Assembly: GCF_019457615.1 (NCBI RefSeq)
Contig: NZ_CP080414.1
Location: 50,001 to 114,000 of the forward strand
Direction: 5' to 3'
DNA length: 64,000 bases
Origin: Shewanella zhangzhouensis
GTDB lineage: Bacteria; Pseudomonadota; Gammaproteobacteria; Enterobacterales; Shewanellaceae
Made by a program: the position numbers and the translations under genes. Below are positions 1 through 10,267 of this stretch, one piece after another (the first letter of the stretch is position 1; each line of letters opens with the position of its first letter). The notes under the pieces were generated by a model. The model was not told the DNA's origin. It saw only the letters and a program-made list of their open reading frames with translations, and searched no databases.

Positions 1-2036
<2,036 letters not shown>

Positions 2037-2159
2037 TACAACCCAGATGGGTTTCAGATGGTGTAGATAGTCTTGAAGAGACCAGACTTGATTGAAGTGA
2101 TAACTCAAACAGCTTTCTAAATTGCATGTTCTTGCTGAGAAGCGGGGACATAACGAATT

Positions 2160-2278
2160 TGCTTGGTGACAATAGCGCTCTGGTCCCACCTGATCCCATT
2201 CCGAACTCAGTAGTGAAACGGAGCAGCGCCGATGGTAGTGTGGGGTCTCCCCATGTGAGAGTAGGTCATTGCCAAGCG
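2160..2278 (+). rRNA. 5S ribosomal RNA
   Basis: Clear 5S rRNA of about 119 nt: the core GGTCCCACCTGATCCCATTC, CCGAACTCAG, and the 3' half with GGGGTCTCCCCATGTGAGAG are all present, and the ends (TGCTTGG / CCAAGCG) pair to form helix I. It follows the 23S gene by about 120 bp of spacer and is the last gene of the rrn operon; no distal tRNA follows. Confidence 0.97.
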
Positions 2279-2293
2279 CCTAATAAGTCGAAG

Positions 2294-2319
2294 AGGCCAC
2301 CCAATAGGGTGGCCTTTTT
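2294..2319 (+). terminator. Rho-independent terminator of the rrn operon
   Basis: A perfect 9-bp stem (AGGCCACCC / GGGTGGCCT) with a four-base loop (AATA), whose 3' arm runs straight into a T tract, about 15 bp after the 5S gene. Confidence 0.9.
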
Positions 2320-2425
2320 GCTTTTGTTTTACCGCTCGATTATTTCAATTGCGTGCGGCAGTTGGCACTATTGCGGTTCAGAACTGAGTGAATTGACTTT
2401 CAGCGGTATAATCGGAGAAACGGAA

Positions 2426-2677
2426 GTGGAATGTCGTTTGGGTTGTGGTGCTTGCTGTATCGCCCCCTCTATCAGTAGCCCCATTCCGGGGATGCCGGAT
2501 GGCAAGCCCCCAGGTGTGCGTTGTGTGCAGCTAAGCGATGACAACCTGTGCCTTATCTTCGGCCACGCCGACAGGCCTGACGTCTGTAGTGACTTTAGAG
2601 CCACGACAGATGTCTGTGGCAGCAACAATGCCGAAGCACTTTGGATTATTACTTCCCTTGAGACACAAACCAGCTGA
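2426..2677 (+). CDS. YkgJ-family cysteine cluster protein (83 aa)
   Basis: Small protein beginning VECRLGCGACCIAPSIS, the signature of the YkgJ-type (CxxCxxxCC) cysteine cluster family thought to bind zinc or an iron-sulfur cluster. Further cysteines follow in RCVQL, NLC, DVCSDF and DVC, so about eight cysteines could ligate metal. The family is small and its biochemical role is not established. I chose the GTG at 2426 because GGAG lies 8 bp upstream and the conserved part begins at once; the longer open frame runs back through the rrn terminator and 5S gene and cannot be coding. It ends 15 bp before nsrR, so the two may be cotranscribed. Confidence 0.8.
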   Translation: MECRLGCGACCIAPSISSPIPGMPDGKPPGVRCVQLSDDNLCLIFGHADRPDVCSDFRATTDVCGSNNAEALWIITSLETQTS

Positions 2678-2692
2678 TTGTAGGTGAGCTAA

Positions 2693-3148
2693 ATGCAACT
2701 GACCCGCTATACGGATTTTGGGATTCGCACCCTGATGTATATGGCTGTTCAACCTGAGAGGACTGCCCTGTTCCGGATTGCCGAGATCACTGAAGTATTT
2801 GATTTGTCGCCCAACCATGTATCCAAAATTATTCATCATCTGGGTAAGGCCGGTTATTTGCAGACTGTCAGGGGCAAGGCTGGCGGTTTTCGGCTTGCCA
2901 AGCCCGCCGCTGAGATAAACCTTGGTGCATTGGTGCGGGAGTTGGAGAATTCATTAGCCCCGATCAATTGCAGCAAACCCGTTTGCAGATTGTTGCCAGC
3001 GTGCCAGTTGAAGGGAGTATTGGCCAATGCGGTGCAGGCGTATCTGGCGGTGCTTGATCAGTACCAGTTGGCGGATATAGTGACCAACAGGGAAGAACTG
3101 TTGGCGTTGTTGCCGGACTCGACTATTTCAGTCTTACAGCTGGGCTAG
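2693..3148 (+). CDS. nsrR: Rrf2-family repressor, NsrR type (151 aa)
   Basis: Closely resembles E. coli NsrR over its full length: start MQLTRYTDFGIRTLMYMA, winged-helix recognition segment SPNHVSKIIHHL, wing RGKAGGFRLAKPA, then cysteines spaced C-x4-C-x5-C (INCSKPVCRLLPAC, about residues 92-103), as used by NsrR to hold its NO-sensitive iron-sulfur cluster. NsrR represses nitric oxide detoxification genes (hmp, hcp, norV and others) until NO destroys the cluster. No such target is adjacent, so its regulon is elsewhere. The 3' end overlaps the convergent yibQ-type gene by 26 bp. IscR is the main alternative, but the cysteine spacing and length favour NsrR. Confidence 0.88.
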   Translation: MQLTRYTDFGIRTLMYMAVQPERTALFRIAEITEVFDLSPNHVSKIIHHLGKAGYLQTVRGKAGGFRLAKPAAEINLGALVRELENSLAPINCSKPVCRLLPACQLKGVLANAVQAYLAVLDQYQLADIVTNREELLALLPDSTISVLQLG

Positions 3149-3875
3149 TCCCTTGCTGTTGCGCCAGGCGATATGGCAGTAGCTCAGACGTCGGAACCAG
3201 AGTGATCCCTTCATCCCTGAGTCTGTGAAGGTTGGCTTTGAGGAACTTTACCGTTGCAGGATGAGGGTGCGCGATAGCCACCACAAATCCCTGCTCATGA
3301 GCCTGCTCCATCATAAGTTTGAATTGCTTTTCCAGGCCGCGTTTACTGGTGTCGTTATCAAGAAACACGTGGCGTTTGAGCAATGGCACACCCATCTGTT
3401 CGGCTTTGGCCCCGGCTTTGCTGTACCTGGTCGTTAAACTGTCGACAAAGTACAAATTGTTGTGCTTCAGCCTTTCCATCACCCACAACATATGGCTGTC
3501 GAGCTGGGTAAGCATGCTGCCCATGTGATTGTTTGCCCCCTTGGCAAAGGGAATTCTCACCATGGCATCATCCACTTTGCGTTTTATCTCCTGTTCATCC
3601 ATATCACTGGTAAGCCCGCCCTGACCCAAAGGTCTGGCATTCAATGATTGCATGGGGAGGTGGAGCATGATCTCGTGGCCCCTTTGATGTCCTTTGCTGG
3701 CAAGTTTGACGCCGAGGGGGCTCGATGGAATTACGGAAAGGGTGATATCTTTTGGAAGTGACAGGACATCCTCATCGGTATGACGATAACCGATATCGTC
3801 GATGATGATAGCCAGCTGTGCCCCTTGGGCTGTAAACATCCCTGCTGCAAGCAGCAAACCAATCAAATAGCGCAC
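3123..3875 (-). CDS. yibQ: Divergent polysaccharide deacetylase family protein (YibQ; 250 aa)
   Basis: Opens with a Sec signal peptide (hydrophobic residues 1-19, cleavage near AQG-AQ), then LAIIIDDIGYRHTDEDVLSLP, the hallmark of the YibQ / divergent polysaccharide deacetylase family. Other conserved blocks are HEIMLHLPMQ, GANNHMGSMLT and VAIAHPHPATVKFL, which place Asp and His residues as in NodB-type metal deacetylases. It is presumably periplasmic and acts on a glycan, but no substrate is proven for the family. It is the last gene of a minus-strand block with the S41 peptidase, envC and gpmI, an order common in gammaproteobacteria, which suggests a role in envelope or peptidoglycan maintenance. 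Confidence 0.85.
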   Translation of the reverse strand: MRYLIGLLLAAGMFTAQGAQLAIIIDDIGYRHTDEDVLSLPKDITLSVIPSSPLGVKLASKGHQRGHEIMLHLPMQSLNARPLGQGGLTSDMDEQEIKRKVDDAMVRIPFAKGANNHMGSMLTQLDSHMLWVMERLKHNNLYFVDSLTTRYSKAGAKAEQMGVPLLKRHVFLDNDTSKRGLEKQFKLMMEQAHEQGFVVAIAHPHPATVKFLKANLHRLRDEGITLVPTSELLPYRLAQQQGTSPAVRLK

Positions 3876-3896
3876 TAAGTTATCGTTATTATGTAG

Positions 3897-5093
3897 TTAT
3901 TTTTGGTTTTCAATCCAGGCGATGGCCGATGCCAAAGTCTGATCTTCAAGTTGTGTTTTACGTTGTTCTGAGTCGATTATAGGCATATCAGCGGCATCTT
4001 TAACAGTATTCTGAGCGGCAATTTTAATATCAGGCTCTATCCCTTTGGCATGAATATCATGGCCTTTTGGGGTGTTGTAATGGGCAATAGTCAGCTTTAT
4101 CGCACTGTCCATGTTGAGGGTGGGGATAAGACTTTGTACCGTGCCTTTGCCAAAGCTTGTCTCACCGATAAGCAGAGCTCTGCCATTTTCCTGCAGCGCA
4201 GCAGCCAATACTTCCGAAGCCGAGGCAGAACCCTTATTAATAAGCACCATCATGGGCACATTGGTCATCAGGGTTTGTGGCGAGGCGAAGTAGTCAGAAT
4301 TAGCATCGAAGTAACGCCCTGAGGTTGAGACTATGCGCCCCTTTGCCAGAAACAAGTCCGCAATTCTGATGGCTTGATCCAACAAACCACCCGGATTATT
4401 GCGTAAATCAAGGATAAGTCCCTTGGGGGATTTCCATTGGCTGAGCTGTTTTACCAAGTCCTCTGTGGTGTTGTCCTGGAAGCTGGTGAGTCGTACGTAG
4501 GCAATTTCACCCTCTAACCAACGTCCCTGCACTGAAGCAACTGAAATGGTCGCAGGCCTGAGCGTGACCTGGTAGCTGAGTCTGTCACTGTGCTCCAATG
4601 TCAGTGTGATCGGCAGGTCATTCAGGCTGTGGTAGCGGATTTCGGCCAGCACGGCATTGAGGTCCATCTCAGCCACCTGGTGCGAATTGACAGCGATAAT
4701 GGTATCGCCAGCGATAATTCCGGCTTTGTCAGCGGGGGAGTCGGAAAAAGGCGACACAATACGGATGAGGTTATCGTCAGAAGCAATTTCGAAGCCGTAG
4801 CCGAAATATTCCCCCCGATTAGTATCGCGGATATTGATAAGGTCCTGATGAGACAGATAGCCCGAATAGGGGTCGAGCTTTTTGAACATGCCCTCAATGG
4901 CGCCTTCGATGAGCTCATCCCTGCTTATCTGATTTACATAATAGGTCTCAATGGTATCCATAATGTCTACCAGCAAGGGGTAGTCATATTGGCTGAGCAC
5001 CGAGCGGGCGTTTTCCTGCCCGGAGAGACTGACAGAAATGCCCAGCGCCAAACCGAAGACCGTAGCGCCGATATAACGGATGAACTGCTTCAT
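3897..5093 (-). CDS. S41-family C-terminal processing peptidase (398 aa)
   Basis: Carboxyl-terminal processing protease of the CtpA type. An N-terminal signal or anchor (residues 4-24) is followed by a PDZ domain at about 85-165 (GEYFGYGFEIAS, SPADKAGIIAGDTIIAVN) and the S41 catalytic core, with NNPGGLLDQAI, the nucleophile serine in NKGSASASEVLAAAL, and the lysine in GETSFGKGTVQSL (Ser-Lys dyad). It is far shorter than Prc/Tsp (about 680 aa), so it is the short CtpA class. It probably acts in the periplasm and, in this operon with EnvC and YibQ, may trim cell-wall hydrolases or their partners; the substrate is not visible from sequence. Confidence 0.9.
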   Translation of the reverse strand: MKQFIRYIGATVFGLALGISVSLSGQENARSVLSQYDYPLLVDIMDTIETYYVNQISRDELIEGAIEGMFKKLDPYSGYLSHQDLINIRDTNRGEYFGYGFEIASDDNLIRIVSPFSDSPADKAGIIAGDTIIAVNSHQVAEMDLNAVLAEIRYHSLNDLPITLTLEHSDRLSYQVTLRPATISVASVQGRWLEGEIAYVRLTSFQDNTTEDLVKQLSQWKSPKGLILDLRNNPGGLLDQAIRIADLFLAKGRIVSTSGRYFDANSDYFASPQTLMTNVPMMVLINKGSASASEVLAAALQENGRALLIGETSFGKGTVQSLIPTLNMDSAIKLTIAHYNTPKGHDIHAKGIEPDIKIAAQNTVKDAADMPIIDSEQRKTQLEDQTLASAIAWIENQK

Positions 5094-5124
5094 AAAGGCC
5101 CCCCTGTTCAGTGGGAGCCTGATA

Positions 5125-6261
5125 TCAACGCCTGCAGTAGTTTGCCGGGTCGACAGCCTGCCCCTTGTGCCTTATTTCAAAGTATAGGCCAGGCTGAGTT
5201 TGACCACCGGAACGTCCTACCAGTGCAATGGTTTCGCCGCTGCTGACGGTGTCGCCAGGGCTTTTAAGCAGTGCTTGTGCATGGCCATACAGGCTCATAT
5301 AGCCCTGACCGTGATCAAGTACCAGCACCATACCAAAACCTTTGAGCCAGTCGGCGTAGATGACTTTGCCATCTGAAATCGCGGTAATGCTCTGGCCTTC
5401 CGGCGCAGACAGCAGCACGCCTTTCCACTTAATTTGTCCTGAACGGGGATTGCCAAAGGCTTCGCTTAATCGCCCCTTGGTTGGCCAGTTTAACTTGCCT
5501 CGCTGGTCACCCAAGCCTATGAGTTTGGGACTTGCCTTAACTGCTTTCACGGCCTGTTCCAATACCCGTTTAAGGCTGGCTTCTTCTATCTGTAGCTGTT
5601 CCAGTTCGGCGCCGCGAGAGCTTAAGGTTTTTTGCAGCTCTTTCAGTGTTGCCTGGCGCTGTGCCTGCTCTGATTCCAGCTTTTTCACCTGAGCTTGCTG
5701 CTCAATTGCCAGCTGACTGAGCTTTTCTTGCTCATCAAGCTGCTGCGCATGGTTTTGTCTCAGCTCATCCATGGTCTGCTTCAGTTCATTGATGGCCTTG
5801 ATGCGGGCGTTATTGAGGTACTGGTAATAGGCCAACATCCGCTCTATGGTGGCAGGGTTTTGCTGGCTCAGCAGCATCTTGGTGTAATCGTGGTTTCCGG
5901 CAAGGTAGGCACTTGCCAGTTGTTTGGAGAGGGTTTCCTGTTGAGTCGCCTTCTGGGCGTTCAGCGCTTTGCTGCGGCTCTTGAGGCCTTCTAGTTTACC
6001 ATCAACTTCGTTGAGGCTCGCCTGGGTGAGAGCCATGGCCTTGGCGACTTTAGCAATGGCCTGCTCATCCTCTTTAAGCAGACCCTGCAATTTTTCCCGC
6101 TGTTTACTGGTGTCCTTGAGTGCACTTTGCTGTTTTTCTATCTGACTTTGCAGTGATTTAAGCTCGGCCTGACGCCGCGCCAGATCATCGGCCTGGAGCG
6201 GCGGTGATAGCAAAAGAAAGCCAGCGATAACGCCGGCTTTCCACAGTAAGTGCTGTGACAA
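5125..6261 (-). CDS. envC: Murein hydrolase activator EnvC (378 aa)
   Basis: Signal peptide at residues 1-24, long coiled coil at about 27-235 (heptad-rich QSQIEKQQSALKDTSKQREK), and a C-terminal LytM/M23 domain at about 255-376. The domain keeps the fold (GRLSEAFGNPRSGQIKWKG, VLVLDHGQGYMSLYGH), but the zinc-binding PHLHFE motif of active M23 enzymes is replaced by PGLYFEIR, as in E. coli EnvC. It is therefore a non-catalytic activator of the septal amidases AmiA/AmiB, recruited by FtsEX. It starts 5 bp after the gpmI stop, so translation is probably coupled. Confidence 0.93.
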   Translation of the reverse strand: MSQHLLWKAGVIAGFLLLSPPLQADDLARRQAELKSLQSQIEKQQSALKDTSKQREKLQGLLKEDEQAIAKVAKAMALTQASLNEVDGKLEGLKSRSKALNAQKATQQETLSKQLASAYLAGNHDYTKMLLSQQNPATIERMLAYYQYLNNARIKAINELKQTMDELRQNHAQQLDEQEKLSQLAIEQQAQVKKLESEQAQRQATLKELQKTLSSRGAELEQLQIEEASLKRVLEQAVKAVKASPKLIGLGDQRGKLNWPTKGRLSEAFGNPRSGQIKWKGVLLSAPEGQSITAISDGKVIYADWLKGFGMVLVLDHGQGYMSLYGHAQALLKSPGDTVSSGETIALVGRSGGQTQPGLYFEIRHKGQAVDPANYCRR

Positions 6262-6266
6262 ATGGC

Positions 6267-7808
6267 TTACTCTTTGATGGTAATGAGCACACGTCCGGTC
6301 ATTTCTGCCGGAATGTCCTGTCCCATGAGGTTCAGCATGGTGGGTGCAATGTCGCTCAGACGACCACCTTCGGCGATGCTGGCATTCCGTCCCACATAAA
6401 TAAAGGGTACCAGTTCGCTGGTGTGGGCGGTATGTGCCTGACCCGTCGATGGGTCACTCATCTGCTCGGCGTTACCGTGGTCGGCAGTGATAAGACATTC
6501 ACCACCCACTTTGGCCAGCGCGTCTACCACGCGGCCAATACAGGTATCTACGGCTTCACAGGCTTTAACGGCGGCGTCAAAGTTACCTGTGTGTCCGACC
6601 ATGTCACCATTGGGATAGTTACAGATGATGACATCATACTTAGCAGATTCAATCGCTTCCACCAATTTATCCGTCAGCTCTGTTGAACTCATCTCGGGTT
6701 GCAAGTCATAGGTTGCGACCTTGGGCGAATTAATAAGGATACGGTCTTCGCCTTCGAATGGCTGTTCTTTGCCGCCATTGAAGAAGAAGGTGACGTGGGC
6801 ATATTTCTCGGTTTCGGAGATGCGCAGCTGCGTCTTGCCGCTGTTTTGCAGTACTTCACCCAGAGTGTTCACCAGGTCTTCCGACGGGAAGGCGATATCG
6901 CCCTGAATGTCGCCGGCGTATTCCGTCAGCATCACAAAGTGCGTTTTTGGCGTTACGGCACGCTCGAATCCGGCAAAGGCGGGATCGGTAAAGCTGCGGC
7001 TGATTTGACGGGCACGGTCAGCACGGAAGTTCATGAAAATCAGCGCATCATTGTCGTTCAGGCTCACGCTGTCGCCGGCGTCATCCACAATCGCAGTGGG
7101 CGCGACAAACTCATCGTTCTCGTCACGGCTGTAAGCCGCTTCCAGCGCATCGACGGCATTGGTGGCCGTGTGCTTGCCCTTGCCTTGAGTGATGAGGTCG
7201 TAGGCCTGCACAACGCGATCCCAACGATTGTCTCTGTCCATGGCAAAGTAGCGGCCAACGATAGAGGCAATGCGGCCCACGTTCAGTGAGGTAAACAGCT
7301 CAGAGAAGTGCGCCAGGCTGCCTTTTGCGCTGCGTGGTGGTGTATCCCGGCCATCGAGGAAGGCATGCAGATACACCTTGGTGGCACCGCGCTTGGCTGC
7401 CATGCGGATCATGGCTTCAATGTGTTCTTCGTGGCTGTGAACGCCACCGGGTGACAGCAGCCCCATGATATGGACGGCACCATTGGCGGCGATGGCGGCA
7501 TCCACGGCCTTGCACAGGGCAGGGTTATGGTCAAACTCGCCGTCTTCAATGGCCTTGCTGATGCGGGTCAGTTCCTGATACACAATTCGGCCTGAACCCA
7601 GGTTGATGTGACCTACTTCAGAGTTACCCATCTGGCCATCGGGCAGGCCCACGTCGTGGCCGGAACCAGAGATCAAGCCGTTGGGGTAGTTAGCTTTCAG
7701 GTTATCCAGCACCGGAGTGTTGGCGTGGAAAATGGCATTGCTTTCCTGATCTTCACGATAGCCCCAGCCATCGAGGATCAGTAATGCCAGAGGACGTTTG
7801 GCTGTCAT
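6267..7808 (-). CDS. gpmI: 2,3-bisphosphoglycerate-independent phosphoglycerate mutase (513 aa)
   Basis: Interconverts 3- and 2-phosphoglycerate in glycolysis and gluconeogenesis using two manganese ions and a phosphoserine intermediate. The sequence opens KRPLALLILDGWGYRE and carries the serine loop MGNSEVGHINLGSGR, FLDGRDTPPRSA, RADRARQISR and the metal-binding ITADHGNAEQM; length is typical. I start at the ATG at 7808 because family alignments begin at MTAKRPLAL; the reading frame extends 20 codons further with no conservation. It is the first gene of the gpmI-envC-S41-yibQ block and is divergent from yibN. Confidence 0.96.
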   Translation of the reverse strand: MTAKRPLALLILDGWGYREDQESNAIFHANTPVLDNLKANYPNGLISGSGHDVGLPDGQMGNSEVGHINLGSGRIVYQELTRISKAIEDGEFDHNPALCKAVDAAIAANGAVHIMGLLSPGGVHSHEEHIEAMIRMAAKRGATKVYLHAFLDGRDTPPRSAKGSLAHFSELFTSLNVGRIASIVGRYFAMDRDNRWDRVVQAYDLITQGKGKHTATNAVDALEAAYSRDENDEFVAPTAIVDDAGDSVSLNDNDALIFMNFRADRARQISRSFTDPAFAGFERAVTPKTHFVMLTEYAGDIQGDIAFPSEDLVNTLGEVLQNSGKTQLRISETEKYAHVTFFFNGGKEQPFEGEDRILINSPKVATYDLQPEMSSTELTDKLVEAIESAKYDVIICNYPNGDMVGHTGNFDAAVKACEAVDTCIGRVVDALAKVGGECLITADHGNAEQMSDPSTGQAHTAHTSELVPFIYVGRNASIAEGGRLSDIAPTMLNLMGQDIPAEMTGRVLITIKE

Positions 7809-7997
7809 CTTGGAGTTAACCTCAAAATTGATAATTGGAAGAAGTGTTGGAATCGGAAAATTGTTCAAATATTACTACGACAGTCCCCGGGGGACAAAGG
7901 CATTTGCCCCGATTGCGACCATCGGCGGATTTTGTGAAAGAGGCGGGCTTATTGACTGACTGCCGGGGCGATTTGCTGCATTCTGGTGTCTTGATGG

Positions 7998-8003
7998 TAT
8001 ACT
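7998..8003 (+). promoter_or_regulatory. Candidate extended -10 promoter for yibN
   Basis: TATACT preceded by TGG (an extended -10 arrangement) lies 43 bp before the yibN ATG in the 237-bp gap divergent from gpmI. The -35 match is poor. Based on pattern only. Confidence 0.35.
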
Positions 8004-8045
8004 CTCTGCCCACATTGTTTCAGGTATCCTTACAGACGGAATATC

Positions 8046-8474
8046 ATGCAAGAATACATCGAGTTTTTCAGGGCAAACCCCATGCTCAGCCTGGCTTGGC
8101 TGGGTCTGTTTTTAGCTGTGGTCATTACAACAGTTAAGTCTATGACTTCCAAGGTGAAGCACATCAGCACTCAGGAGCTGGTTCAGCTGGTCAATAAACA
8201 AAACGCCAAGGTGGTAGACGTTCGCGGCAAAGAAGAATTCCGCAAAGGTCATATCGTCGATGCGATGAACATCAGCATGTCAGAAATCAAAAATAATCAG
8301 ATTTCTGCCCTTGAAAGCGCCAAGAAGAGCCCCATTATATTGGTATGCAACGCTGGCATGACGTCTGCTCAGGCGGCACAGTTACTGGTTGCCCAAGGTT
8401 TTGAGCAGGTATACAGCCTCAAAGGCGGTATGGGTGACTGGCAAGCGGCCAACCTGCCGGTGAAAAAGCGCTAA
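8046..8474 (+). CDS. yibN: Membrane-anchored rhodanese-like protein (YibN; 142 aa)
   Basis: One transmembrane helix at about residues 14-32 (MLSLAWLGLFLAVVITTV), then a cytoplasmic rhodanese domain at about 44-137 with VVDVRGKEEFRKGHIVDAMNI and the active-site loop VCNAGMTSAQAA, whose cysteine would carry a persulfide. Ends with GGMGDWQAANLPV. YibN proteins sit beside secB in many gammaproteobacteria and have been linked to the Sec/YidC insertion machinery. The usual grxC between yibN and secB is absent here. SD-like ACGGA sits a few bases before the ATG. Confidence 0.9.
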   Translation: MQEYIEFFRANPMLSLAWLGLFLAVVITTVKSMTSKVKHISTQELVQLVNKQNAKVVDVRGKEEFRKGHIVDAMNISMSEIKNNQISALESAKKSPIILVCNAGMTSAQAAQLLVAQGFEQVYSLKGGMGDWQAANLPVKKR

Positions 8475-8691
8475 GCACAGCACCACAGGTTGATTTTGGA
8501 GCGACACTGACGTCGCTCTCGCGGGTACATCAGTTACCCTTTTAGTCGGCAAAGGCTTTTGAAGTTTTTTTAGCTGGCAAGATCTGAACCGGGACGGTAC
8601 TGAGATCCTTTGCGGCCTCAAAAGCCCAGCCCATAACTATATGGCTTCAATGAAAAGCCGACTTAACAAATTGATTGATAGGTAGGAAATT

Positions 8692-9171
8692 ATGGCTGAA
8701 GTAGCAAATAACGAACAACAAGCCCCACAGTTCAACATTCAACGTATTTACACCAAGGACGTGTCTTTTGAGACACCAAACAGCCCAGCCGTATTCCAGA
8801 AAGAGTGGAATCCAGAAGTGAAGCTGGATCTGGATACCCGCAGCACCAAGCTGGCTGATGACATCTTTGAAGTGGTTCTGTCTCTGACTGTGACTGCCAA
8901 AAACGGCGATGAAACTGCCTTCCTGTGTGAAGTTCAGCAAGCCGGTATTTTCCACATCGGTGGTTTGACCGAGCCGCAGCTGGCCCATTCTCTGGGCGCA
9001 TACTGCCCCAACATCCTGTTCCCATATGCCCGTGAGTCTGTGGCCAGCATGGTTTCTCGCGGTACCTTCCCTCAGCTGAACCTGGCGCCGGTAAACTTTG
9101 ATGCTCTGTTTGCCCAGTACGTGCAACAGCGTGCCGCTGCCGCTCAGCAGACTGAAGAAGTCAACGCGTAA
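8692..9171 (+). CDS. secB: Protein-export chaperone SecB (159 aa)
   Basis: Tetrameric cytoplasmic chaperone that keeps precursors unfolded and hands them to SecA. Matches SecB throughout: FNIQRIYTKDVSFETPNSPAVFQ, LDLDTRSTKLADDIFEVVLSLTVTAK, AFLCEVQQAGIF, LGAYCPNILFPYARE and SRGTFPQLNLAPVNFDALF. Length is normal. AGG(A) lies about 8 bp before the ATG. The stop is 6 bp before gpsA, so the two are cotranscribed. A 217-bp gap separates it from yibN. Confidence 0.97.
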   Translation: MAEVANNEQQAPQFNIQRIYTKDVSFETPNSPAVFQKEWNPEVKLDLDTRSTKLADDIFEVVLSLTVTAKNGDETAFLCEVQQAGIFHIGGLTEPQLAHSLGAYCPNILFPYARESVASMVSRGTFPQLNLAPVNFDALFAQYVQQRAAAAQQTEEVNA

Positions 9172-9177
9172 CAAGCG

Positions 9178-10197
9178 ATGAAAGACACTGCCGATATTAC
9201 GGTACTGGGGGCGGGCTCTTATGGCACCGCCCTTGCCATTTCTTTGGCCAGTAACGGACACAAAACCTTGCTTTGGGGCCATGACCCAGAGCATATCGAC
9301 ACCCTGAGCCGTGAGCGCTGTAACGCCGCCTTCCTGCCCGGAATAAGCTTCCCCGATTGTTTGGTGATGGAAGCCGATTTAGGCAAGGCGCTGGCCGCAT
9401 CGCGCAACGTGTTGGTGGTGGTTCCGAGCCATGTGTTTGGGGATGTGCTGCGTCAGGCCAAGTCATTGCTCCGTACCGATGCCCGTATCGTATGGGCCAC
9501 CAAAGGCCTTGAGCCCGAAACCGGTCGTTTGCTGCAGGATGTCGCCCGAGATGCATTGGGCGATGCCTTCCCGCTGGCGGTGCTGTCCGGCCCCACTTTT
9601 GCCAAAGAGCTGGCCGCCGGATTGCCAACGGCAATATCGGTTGCCGGCACAGATGCCGGCTTTACCGCTGATTTGGTGGAGCTGCTCCACAGCCCCAAAC
9701 GTCTTCGTGTGTATGCCAACGATGATTTTATCGGCCTGCAACTGGGCGGTGCGGTGAAAAACGTGATTGCCATCGGCGCCGGTATGAGTGATGGCATTGG
9801 CTTTGGTGCCAACGCCCGTACCGCACTCATCACCCGTGGCTTGGTTGAGCTAAGTCGCCTCGGCGAGGCTCTGGGGGCCCAGCAGGCTACCTTTATGGGG
9901 ATGGCCGGCCTTGGGGATCTGGTGCTGACCTGTACCGATAACCAGTCGCGCAACCGTCGCTTTGGTTTAGCTCTGGGTAAGGGCTGTGACGTGAATACTG
10001 CCCAAACCGAGATCGGTCAGGTGGTTGAGGGTTATCGCAACACCAAGGAAGTGTTCACTCTGGCGAAGCGTCTGGGTGTAGAGATGCCAATCACCGAGCA
10101 AATCTACGCGGTACTTTATCAGGGTAAATCCCCGCTGGATGCCGCCAAAGAATTGTTGGCCCGAGAGAAAAAATCCGAGACCGCTGCGGCCGATTAA
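9178..10197 (+). CDS. gpsA: Glycerol-3-phosphate dehydrogenase [NAD(P)+] (339 aa)
   Basis: Makes sn-glycerol 3-phosphate from dihydroxyacetone phosphate for phospholipid synthesis. Rossmann motif GAGSYGTALAISLASNGH at residues 10-27, then VPSHVF, WATKGLEPETGRLLQDV, SGPTFAKELAAGLPTA, the catalytic lysine in GGAVKNVIAIGAGMSDG, and the C-terminal domain GLGDLVLTCTDNQSRNRRFG. Family-typical length. Follows secB by 6 bp and is closed by a terminator just downstream. Confidence 0.96.
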   Translation: MKDTADITVLGAGSYGTALAISLASNGHKTLLWGHDPEHIDTLSRERCNAAFLPGISFPDCLVMEADLGKALAASRNVLVVVPSHVFGDVLRQAKSLLRTDARIVWATKGLEPETGRLLQDVARDALGDAFPLAVLSGPTFAKELAAGLPTAISVAGTDAGFTADLVELLHSPKRLRVYANDDFIGLQLGGAVKNVIAIGAGMSDGIGFGANARTALITRGLVELSRLGEALGAQQATFMGMAGLGDLVLTCTDNQSRNRRFGLALGKGCDVNTAQTEIGQVVEGYRNTKEVFTLAKRLGVEMPITEQIYAVLYQGKSPLDAAKELLAREKKSETAAAD

Positions 10198-10214
10198 AAG
10201 CCGTACTGAGCCCG

Positions 10215-10246
10215 AAAAAGGATGCTAGAATTGGCGTCCTTTTTTT
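10215..10246 (+). terminator. Rho-independent terminator after gpsA
   Basis: Stem AGGATGC / GCGTCCT (one G-U pair), extended by A-T pairs, with a T tract at 10240-10246. It rules out the ATG at 10247 as the start of the next gene. Confidence 0.85.
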
Positions 10247-10267
10247 ATGTCCGGGAGTAACAGGCGG

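Noticed and set aside
2126..2425. Upstream extension of the YkgJ-type ORF
   Set aside because: It crosses the 5S gene and the rrn terminator; the conserved protein begins at GTG 2426.
8499..8518. GAGCGAC / GTCGCTC hairpin after yibN
   Set aside because: Short stem with no T tract, not a clear terminator.
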